Below are positions 1 through 4,550 of a stretch of DNA of 7,848 nucleotides, one piece after another. This DNA comes from JACCVG01 sp034664165 (GTDB lineage: Bacteria; Actinomycetota; Thermoleophilia; Solirubrobacterales; Thermoleophilaceae): positions 1-7,848 of the forward strand of contig JAXDIE010000120.1 of assembly GCA_034664165.1 (NCBI GenBank), given 5' to 3'. The position numbers and the translations under genes were made by a program. Position 1 is the stretch's first letter, and every line of letters starts with the position of its first letter. The notes beneath the pieces were generated by a model, which worked only from the letters and a program-made list of their open reading frames with translations, made no database searches and was not told where the DNA came from.

Positions 1-167
1 TCGGCGATCTTCACGCCGGTCACGGCGTTGTTCTTGATGCTCTTCTTGACCACCGAGTTCTTCGGCGCCTTCTTCACAGCAAGGGCGACCCCGCCGATCG
101 AGCAGAAGAGGGCGATGATCGCCAGAACCAGCGCCGGCGAGACGTTTTCCCTAACGGAATGCGCCAT
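1..167 (-). CDS. Small exported/membrane-anchored protein with K-N-x-x-V repeats (5' part only)
   Basis: Reading the minus strand from the ATG at 167-165 gives 55 codons without a stop before the window edge; an in-frame TGA lies directly upstream of the ATG, so this is the first possible start. The N-terminus has an Arg at residue 6, then a hydrophobic stretch at about residues 9-30 (PALVLAIIALFCSIGGVALA), which looks like an uncleaved signal anchor or signal peptide. After it comes a basic, degenerate tandem repeat of 9-10 residues: KNSVVKKSI (36-44) then KNNAVTGVKI (45-54). This architecture (one N-terminal hydrophobic segment followed by KNxxVxxxxI/KNGAVTxxKI-type repeats) is familiar to me from many uncharacterised secreted proteins of Solirubrobacterales; their function is unknown. 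The gene is divergent from ftsH and its promoter appears to sit right at the start codon. No function is assigned. The coding call rests on sensible composition and family resemblance. Confidence 0.75.
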   Translation of the reverse strand, partial: MAHSVRENVSPALVLAIIALFCSIGGVALAVKKAPKNSVVKKSIKNNAVTGVKIA

Positions 168-205
168 TCAGGCCGACCTTAACGCGGGTGCGACCGGGTT
201 GGCAA
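168..205 (-). promoter_or_regulatory. Putative leaderless promoter of the divergent repeat-protein gene
   Basis: On the minus strand a TTGCCA (-35-like, plus-strand 205-200) is followed after 18 nt by TAAGGT (-10-like, 181-176). Eight nucleotides (175-168) then separate the -10 hexamer from the ATG at 167. That spacing would put transcription initiation at or next to the A of the start codon, giving a leaderless mRNA. Leaderless transcripts are common in actinobacteria. The AAGG within the same element is only a poor Shine-Dalgarno match. The promoter is inferred from sequence only. Confidence 0.45.
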
Positions 206-252
206 GTGGCGTTGCGGGGCCTGAAGCGGGCCGAACGACGATCTACCCCTGC

Positions 253-258
253 TAGCCT
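253..258 (+). promoter_or_regulatory. Putative -10 element for ftsH
   Basis: TAGCCT at 253-258 fits the TAnnnT pattern of actinobacterial primary-sigma -10 hexamers. It would start transcription near 265, giving a leader of about 50 nt before the ftsH GTG. No convincing -35 is seen at the right distance (TTGGCA at 199 and TTGCGG at 212 are too far upstream), so this is a weak call. Confidence 0.3.
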
Positions 259-263
259 CTTCG

Positions 264-284
264 GTTACCCGCCGTACGGGTAAC
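264..284 (+). promoter_or_regulatory. Perfect inverted repeat in the ftsH leader (operator or 5' hairpin)
   Basis: GTTACCCG (264-271) and CGGGTAAC (277-284) are perfect 8-bp inverted repeats around the 5-nt centre CCGTA. The element starts 5 nt after the putative -10 TAGCCT and ends 29 nt before the ftsH start codon. It therefore overlaps the likely transcription start. As DNA it is a typical size for a dimeric repressor site. As RNA it would be a stable stem-loop at the extreme 5' end of the transcript. It does not match the CIRCE (HrcA) or HAIR (HspR) heat-shock operators as I know them. The repeat is directly visible; the regulatory role is inference. Confidence 0.5.
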
Positions 285-313
285 TCGTCTTTGGAAAGGG
301 CTGGATTTTCCCA

Positions 314-2296
314 GTGAGCAGGTTCTTCAAGAGCGTCTTCTTCCCGATTTTGATCGTGGTTGTCCTCGCGCTCTTCGCGCGCGAGTTGATCAGCCCGACC
401 ACGGCGCCGCCTCCGCCCACCTATTCCGAGTTCCAGCAGCAGGTCAGCGACGGCCAGGTCAGCGCCGTCACGATCAACACCAAGGACAACACGATCGAGG
501 TCGATCCGAAGTCCACGACCGAGACTCCTTACAAGACCGCCTACCCGGACAACACCGAGCAGAGCCTGGTCAACACGCTCGAGGCGGCCGACGTGCCGAT
601 CGACGTGGAGGGCAAGGGCGGAGGAGGCCTCGGGCAGATCCTCATCTACGTGCTGCCGATGATCCTGTTCCTCGTCTTCTGGCTATTCATCATGAATCAG
701 ATGCAGGGCGGCGGCTCGAAGGTCATGTCCTTCGGCAAATCACGCGCCAAGCGGATGTCCGTCGACAGCCCCAAGATCTCCTTCCGTGACGTCGCGGGGG
801 TCGACGAGGCCGTCGAGGAGCTGCACGAGATCAAGGAGTTCCTCGAGAACCCCAAGAAATTCCAGGCGCTCGGCGCCCGAATACCGAAGGGGGTCCTGCT
901 CTACGGGCCCCCGGGAACCGGCAAGACGCTGCTCGCGCGCGCCGTCGCAGGCGAAGCGGGAGTGCCGTTCTTCTCGATCTCGGGATCCGATTTCGTCGAG
1001 ATGTTTGTCGGCGTTGGCGCCTCGCGCGTGCGTGACCTGTTCGAGCAGGCCCGCCAGAACTCGCCGTGCATCATCTTCATGGACGAGATCGACGCCGTTG
1101 GCCGCCACCGCGGCGCCGGCATGGGCGGCGGTCACGACGAGCGCGAGCAGACCCTGAACCAGCTCCTGGTGGAGATGGACGGGTTCGAGACCAAGGACAA
1201 CATCATCATGATCGCGGCCACCAACCGGCCCGACATCCTGGATCCCGCTCTGCTGCGCCCGGGCCGCTTCGATCGCCAGATCACGGTCGACCGCCCGGAC
1301 CGCAAGGGCCGCGCCAAGATCCTCGAGGTCCACACGCGCGGCAAGCCGCTGGCGCGCACGATCGACCTGGACAACCTCGCCGCGCAGACGCCCGGGTTCA
1401 CAGGCGCCGACCTGGCCAACCTCGTGAACGAGGCAGCCCTGCTGGCAGCCCGCACGGGCCAGCGCGAGATCGATCACGTCCATCTCGAGGAAGGCATCAT
1501 GCGCGTGATCGCCGGTCCCGAGAAGAAGACCCGCGTGATGTCCGAGAAGGAGCGCCGTGTCACGGCCTACCACGAGATGGGGCACGCGCTTGTCGGCCAC
1601 TTCCTCGAAAACAGCGACCCGGTCCACAAGATCTCCGTGATCTCGCGCGGCCAGGCCCTGGGCTACACGATCTCCCTGCCAACGGAGGACAAGTTCCTGA
1701 CCACCCGTGCCGAGTTGCAGGACACGATGGCCATGACCCTGGGCGGCCGCGCCGCCGAGGAGCTCAGCTTCGGAGAGGTCACCACGGGCGCCTCCAACGA
1801 CATTGAGAAGGTCACCGCCACCGCGAAGCAGATGGTCATGCGTTTCGGAATGTCCGAGAAGCTCGGCCCGCGCGTCTTCGGGCATGACCACTCACAGCCG
1901 TTCCTCGGCCGCGAGTTCAACTCCGAGCCCGACTACTCGGACGACGTTGCCCGTGAGATCGACGGCGAGATCCGCCGTGTGGTGGAAGAGGCCCACCAGG
2001 TGGCACGGAAGATCCTCGAGGATCACCGCGACGACCTGGAGCACACCTCCGAGCTGCTGCTCAAGTACGAGACCATCGAGCGTGAGCAGTTCCTCAAGCT
2101 GCTGGACGGGCTGCCCGAGGACGAGATCTTCCCGCCGGAGGAGCCGATCCTGGCCCATCCGACCCAGAAGCCGCCGGAGGCCGACACCGCGCCCGAGAAG
2201 CGCGAGCGCGCCCCGCGCACGCTCCCGCGTCCTGGCCTGGCCGGCGGAACGGCCGACATGACCGCTCACGATCCGGAGAAGCCCGAACTCGCCTGA
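314..2296 (+). CDS. ftsH: ATP-dependent zinc metalloprotease FtsH
   Basis: FtsH is a membrane-anchored AAA+ hexameric protease that extracts and degrades misfolded membrane proteins and short-lived regulators. The 660-residue product has the full family layout. TM1 lies at about residues 8-24, a short extracytoplasmic domain at about 27-105, and TM2 at about 108-128. The AAA domain follows with Walker A GPPGTGKT (198-205), pore loop MFVG (230-233), Walker B IIFMDEID (253-260) and the second region of homology TNRPD...RPGRFDR with arginine fingers R315 and R318. The peptidase domain carries the zinc motif HEMGH (420-424) and the likely third ligand D496 in TTGASNDIEK. HEMGH has Met where HEAGH is more usual; the catalytic Glu and zinc His residues are intact. 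A proline-rich, charged tail of about 50 residues follows. The GTG at 314 is the only start that keeps TM1. An AAAGGG at 295-300 is a rather distant ribosome binding site (13-nt spacing), and GGG 298-300 could pair with CCC 310-312. It is first in the row leading to the fol genes. Confidence 0.98.
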   Translation: MSRFFKSVFFPILIVVVLALFARELISPTTAPPPPTYSEFQQQVSDGQVSAVTINTKDNTIEVDPKSTTETPYKTAYPDNTEQSLVNTLEAADVPIDVEGKGGGGLGQILIYVLPMILFLVFWLFIMNQMQGGGSKVMSFGKSRAKRMSVDSPKISFRDVAGVDEAVEELHEIKEFLENPKKFQALGARIPKGVLLYGPPGTGKTLLARAVAGEAGVPFFSISGSDFVEMFVGVGASRVRDLFEQARQNSPCIIFMDEIDAVGRHRGAGMGGGHDEREQTLNQLLVEMDGFETKDNIIMIAATNRPDILDPALLRPGRFDRQITVDRPDRKGRAKILEVHTRGKPLARTIDLDNLAAQTPGFTGADLANLVNEAALLAARTGQREIDHVHLEEGIMRVIAGPEKKTRVMSEKERRVTAYHEMGHALVGHFLENSDPVHKISVISRGQALGYTISLPTEDKFLTTRAELQDTMAMTLGGRAAEELSFGEVTTGASNDIEKVTATAKQMVMRFGMSEKLGPRVFGHDHSQPFLGREFNSEPDYSDDVAREIDGEIRRVVEEAHQVARKILEDHRDDLEHTSELLLKYETIEREQFLKLLDGLPEDEIFPPEEPILAHPTQKPPEADTAPEKRERAPRTLPRPGLAGGTADMTAHDPEKPELA

Positions 2297-2298
2297 GT

Positions 2299-2334
2299 GA
2301 CGGATCGCACGCCCCGGCTTCCGGCGTGTCCGTC
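2299..2334 (+). terminator. Bulged GC-rich hairpin after ftsH, possible U-less terminator
   Basis: Two nucleotides after the ftsH stop, GACGGA (2299-2304) and CACGCC (2308-2313) pair with GGCGTG (2323-2328) and TCCGTC (2329-2334). This gives 12 base pairs with one 3-nt bulge (TCG) and a 9-nt loop. There is no T tract after it, so it is not a classical intrinsic terminator. U-less hairpins of this kind have been proposed as terminators in actinobacteria, and it could equally be an mRNA-stabilising 3' end or attenuator. It makes uninterrupted co-transcription of ftsH with the downstream genes less certain. Confidence 0.45.
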
Positions 2335-2339
2335 AGAAT
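2334..2339 (+). promoter_or_regulatory. Putative leaderless -10 element before the NTF2-like gene
   Basis: CAGAAT (2334-2339) is followed after 7 nt by the ATG at 2347, the distance expected if transcription starts on the start codon. No Shine-Dalgarno-like sequence precedes any of the three possible starts. No -35 is recognised, and the hexamer abuts the end of the post-ftsH hairpin. The call depends on the same arrangement recurring before other genes in the window. Confidence 0.35.
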
Positions 2340-2346
2340 GGCCGGG

Positions 2347-2778
2347 ATGAGTCCTGACGCACAGAAGGTCATCCGGCATTTCGAGCTGCGTAAGGAGCGC
2401 CAGCTCCCGCCCGCATCCGACTTCCACCCCGGCGTTGAGCTATGGACCCCGGACACCTGGCCCGACGGCCGCCATCACGTGGGACTGGCGGCGATCGCAT
2501 CGCTGTTCGAGCGCTACTACGACACCTGGGACGACATCTCGTTCGAATGGGATGAGCCCTTCGAGCTGGCCAACAAGGTCCTCGTCCGGTTCAAGCACAG
2601 GGTGAAGGGCCGCTCCAGCGCGGTCGAGGTCGAGCACAAGGGCACGGCCGTCTACGGATTCCGCGACGGGAAGATCGCCTGGATGGGCTTCTTCTTCGAC
2701 GACCAGTTCGCACAGCTCGTGGCCAGCTCGGACTCGCCGAACGACGTGGTCGCGGCCGCGATGGAGGACTCGCCGTAA
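2347..2778 (+). CDS. NTF2/SnoaL-like domain protein in the folE position
   Basis: The 143-residue product resembles the small cone-shaped alpha+beta NTF2/SnoaL-like family, whose members are ligand-binding proteins, isomerases or cyclases. An N-terminal helix is followed by a region around HPGVELWTPDTWPDG and a helix GLAAIASLFERYYDTW. Strands then follow in the order usual for the family: DDISFEWDEPFEL, KVLVRFKHRVKG, VEVEHKGTAVYGFRDGKIAWMGFFFD. The GxxxYxFRDGKI-x-x-x-x-FFD ending is characteristic of SnoaL-type proteins. Substrate and reaction cannot be read from the sequence. Starts at GTG 2326, ATG 2338 and ATG 2347 share the frame. I prefer 2347 because 2326 lies inside the hairpin after ftsH and 2347 fits a leaderless promoter; the longest form would be 150 residues. 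In related actinobacteria folE usually lies here between ftsH and folP. This protein shows no similarity to GTP cyclohydrolase I motifs, so it is not a degraded folE. It ends 14 nt before folP. Confidence 0.85.
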   Translation: MSPDAQKVIRHFELRKERQLPPASDFHPGVELWTPDTWPDGRHHVGLAAIASLFERYYDTWDDISFEWDEPFELANKVLVRFKHRVKGRSSAVEVEHKGTAVYGFRDGKIAWMGFFFDDQFAQLVASSDSPNDVVAAAMEDSP

Positions 2779-2792
2779 CCGAGCCGATTCTC

Positions 2793-3572
2793 ATGGGCGT
2801 GCTGAACGTGACGCCCGACTCGTTCTCCGATGGCGGGATGTTCCTCGACCGGGACGCCGCGGTGGAGCACGGCGAGGAGATGGCCGCCGACGGCGCCGAC
2901 ATTCTCGACGTGGGGGGTGAATCGACGCGTCCCGGCGCCGAGCCGGTGGACGTGGACGAGGAGCTGAGGCGGGTGGTTCCGGTGATCGAGGACCTGGCCG
3001 GCCGGGTCGGGGCCCGCCTGTCGATCGACACCACCAAGGCCGAGGTCGCCCGGAGGGCGCTGGACGCAGGCGCGACGATCGTCAACGACGTGTCGGCCTT
3101 CCGCTTCGAGCCCGAGCTTGCCGGGATCGCGGCAGCCGCGGGAGCCGACTGCTGCCTCATGCACATGCAGGGTGAGCCCCGGACCATGCAGGCCGACCCC
3201 CACTACGACGACGTGGTCTCCGAGGTCAAGGCCTTCCTCCAGGAGCGGATGGCCTTCGCCGTGGCCGAGGGGGTCCCCGAGGAGCGGATCTGGCTGGATC
3301 CCGGCATCGGCTTCGGCAAGGCGCTGGATCACAACCTGGAGCTGCTCAGGCGCCTGGACGAGATCGCTGCTCTCGGACGTCCTGTGGTGATCGGGACCTC
3401 GCGCAAGAGCTTCCTCGGGCGGATCACCGGGCGGGCCGAAGCCGAGCGCCTGCCCGGGACGATCGCGACCAACCTGATCGCCTGGCAGCACGGCGCGAGC
3501 GTGTTCCGCGTGCACGACGTTCGCGAGGTGGGGGACGCCCTTCGGGTGGCCGCTGCTACGTTCGGGCCGTGA
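2793..3572 (+). CDS. folP: Dihydropteroate synthase
   Basis: FolP condenses 6-hydroxymethyl-7,8-dihydropterin pyrophosphate with p-aminobenzoate to make 7,8-dihydropteroate in folate synthesis. It is the sulfonamide target. The 259-residue TIM-barrel sequence has all signature blocks: NVTPDSFSDGG (5-15), GGESTRPG (41-48), SIDTTK (77-82), NDVSAF (98-103), the HMQGEPRTMQ segment (124-133), DPGIGFGK (169-176), GTSRKSFLG (201-209) and the RVHDV C-terminal motif (239-243). The ATG at 2793 starts directly on the first barrel strand, so the usual N-terminal residues before MGxLNVTPDSF are absent. The frame is open upstream and reads VTEPIL just before the Met, which resembles homologues. However, no ATG, GTG or TTG exists there, only ATT at 2787. 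There is no good ribosome binding site (GAG at 2781-2783 is weak). It lies 14 nt after the NTF2-like gene, and its TGA overlaps the folB start. Confidence 0.97.
   Translation: MGVLNVTPDSFSDGGMFLDRDAAVEHGEEMAADGADILDVGGESTRPGAEPVDVDEELRRVVPVIEDLAGRVGARLSIDTTKAEVARRALDAGATIVNDVSAFRFEPELAGIAAAAGADCCLMHMQGEPRTMQADPHYDDVVSEVKAFLQERMAFAVAEGVPEERIWLDPGIGFGKALDHNLELLRRLDEIAALGRPVVIGTSRKSFLGRITGRAEAERLPGTIATNLIAWQHGASVFRVHDVREVGDALRVAAATFGP
3557..3562 (+). promoter_or_regulatory. Possible internal -10 element at the folP/folB junction
   Basis: TACGTT at 3557-3562, inside the last codons of folP, lies 6 nt before the GTG at 3569 and 9 nt before the ATG at 3572. This is the spacing seen before the other putative leaderless starts in this window. 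It could provide extra folB-folK transcription. No -35 is recognised, and the sequence also has to encode folP residues, so chance is a real alternative. Confidence 0.3.
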
Positions 3573-3988
3573 TGCACGACGAAGAAGAGCCGCTGGACGA
3601 CGACGACGAGTTGCGCAGCGACGCCCCGGTGCACATCGAGGTGACCGGGCTCTCGCTGTACACGCACCACGGCGTCGAGGCCGCCGAGCGCGAGGTGGGG
3701 CAGCGCATCGTGATCGACCTTGGCTTCGACGTGGACGAGTGCGATGCGACCGTGACGGATCGGGTAGAGGACACGGTCGACTACGCAGAGGTCTGCCAGG
3801 CCGTGGCGCTGGTGGCACAGGAGCGCTCCTACCGGACGCTCGAGCGCCTCTGCACCGCCATCGCCGACCGCATGCTCGACCGTTTCTCCGCCGACGCGGT
3901 GTACGTGCGGGTGACCAAGCCCGAGCCCCCGATTCCGCTTCCCGTGGAAGAGGTTTCCGTGGAGCTCACGCGCGAGCGCGACGACTGA
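3572..3988 (+). CDS. folB: Dihydroneopterin aldolase
   Basis: FolB cleaves 7,8-dihydroneopterin to 6-hydroxymethyl-7,8-dihydropterin and glycolaldehyde, the step feeding FolK. Numbering from the ATG at 3572 (138 residues), the core begins near VHIEVTGLSLYTHHGVEAAE. It shows the expected active-site positions: E39 in HHGVEAAE, Y71 in VDYAEV, E91 in RTLERL and K116 in VTKPEPPI. The first 17 residues (MHDEEEPLDDDDELRSD) are a strongly acidic extension not usual in this family of about 120 residues. An alternative GTG at 3629, just before HIEVTG, would give a standard-size 119-residue enzyme but has no obvious ribosome binding site. GTG at 3569 is a third possibility and would overlap the folP stop by 4 nt (GTGA); the ATG at 3572 overlaps it by 1 nt. 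Either overlap implies translational coupling with folP. folK follows after 7 nt. Confidence 0.95.
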   Translation: MHDEEEPLDDDDELRSDAPVHIEVTGLSLYTHHGVEAAEREVGQRIVIDLGFDVDECDATVTDRVEDTVDYAEVCQAVALVAQERSYRTLERLCTAIADRMLDRFSADAVYVRVTKPEPPIPLPVEEVSVELTRERDD

Positions 3989-3995
3989 CCGAGTC

Positions 3996-4481
3996 ATGAT
4001 CGGGTTCATCGGGCTGGGATCCAACGTCGGTGACCGCACGGCGAACCTCCTTGCCGCATGCGACCGCCTCGAAGACCACGGCGTTGCAGTTCTGGCTCGC
4101 TCATCGATCTATGAGACGGCCCCCCAGGGAGAGATGCTCGACCAGCCCGACTTCCTGAATGCGGTTGTTGAGGTCGAGACCGACCTGGCGCCCGAGGAGC
4201 TGCTCGCGGCGTGCAAGGAGATCGAGGGCCAGGTTGGCCGCGAGCCTGGAGGCCCGCGCCACGGCCCGAGGATCGTGGACCTCGACGTGCTGCTCCTGGG
4301 TGAGCTGGAGGTCAGGTCGGAGCGGATGACGCTGCCCCACCCCGAGATCCTGTCGCGTAGGTTCGTCCTCGAGCCGCTCCTGGAACTGAGGCCGGGGCTG
4401 GAGCTGCCGGGTGGCCGGATCGCCGCCGACGCGATGCGGGCCGTCCTGGATCAGCCGGTGCGTCCCGTCAGCCCACTGTGA
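3996..4481 (+). CDS. folK: 6-hydroxymethyl-7,8-dihydropterin pyrophosphokinase (HPPK)
   Basis: FolK transfers pyrophosphate from ATP to 6-hydroxymethyl-7,8-dihydropterin, producing the FolP substrate. The 161-residue length is normal for the family. Visible motifs are GLGSNVGDR (6-14), SSIYETAPQG (36-45), DQPDFLNAVVEV (49-60, pterin-binding region), GR at 81-82, and the signature GPRIVDLDVLLL (90-101), whose D95 and D97 are the magnesium-binding aspartates. LPHPE (113-117) and RRFVLEPLLEL (121-131) follow. The ATG is the only sensible start, because homologues also begin a few residues before GLGSN. No clear Shine-Dalgarno sequence is seen, so coupling to folB is likely. It ends the fol row. 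The next gene has its own ribosome binding site and promoter-like element. Confidence 0.96.
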   Translation: MIGFIGLGSNVGDRTANLLAACDRLEDHGVAVLARSSIYETAPQGEMLDQPDFLNAVVEVETDLAPEELLAACKEIEGQVGREPGGPRHGPRIVDLDVLLLGELEVRSERMTLPHPEILSRRFVLEPLLELRPGLELPGGRIAADAMRAVLDQPVRPVSPL

Positions 4482-4520
4482 GGCTGATCACAGGCAGTAT
4501 CGGCGACTGCTGAATCGGAG

Positions 4521-4546
4521 TAGGCTCGCCGAGCGGTCTAGGGAGG
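4521..4546 (+). promoter_or_regulatory. Putative -10 element and strong ribosome binding site of the peptidase gene
   Basis: TAGGCT at 4521-4526 fits the TAnnnT -10 pattern. Transcription would begin near 4533, leaving a leader of about 18 nt. AGGGAGG at 4540-4546 is the best Shine-Dalgarno sequence in the window, 4 nt before the ATG at 4551. No good -35 is seen. These signals suggest the peptidase is transcribed separately from folK, although the gap is only 69 nt. Confidence 0.45.
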
Positions 4547-4550
4547 AACG

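Noticed and set aside
28..255. A 75-codon plus-strand frame at the left end
   Set aside because: It overlaps the better supported minus-strand repeat-protein gene and the divergent promoter region, and its translation resembles no family.
420..424. HEMGH instead of HEAGH, numbered by FtsH residues 420-424 (within the ftsH gene at 314-2296), as a sign of altered catalysis
   Set aside because: The varying residue is not a zinc ligand or the catalytic Glu. Substitution at this position occurs in other actinobacterial FtsH proteins as far as I recall, so no functional change is claimed.
1066..1806. A 246-codon plus-strand frame inside ftsH
   Set aside because: It is a frame-shifted reading of ftsH, rich in Arg, Pro, His and Gly as expected from out-of-frame GC-rich codons.
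740..1891. A 383-codon minus-strand frame opposite ftsH
   Set aside because: It is codon-aligned antisense to ftsH and shows low-complexity translation without motifs. The sense strand is an unmistakable FtsH.
2652..3818. A 388-codon minus-strand frame opposite folP and parts of its neighbours
   Set aside because: It is an antisense shadow: Arg/Pro-rich at the start, spans gene boundaries of the well-supported fol genes, and has no domain resemblance.
4494..4510. Inverted repeat GCAGT/ACTGC after folK as a possible terminator
   Set aside because: The stem is only 5 bp with a 7-nt loop and no T tract, too weak to call a terminator. Another 4-bp stem at 4524-4534 is weaker still.
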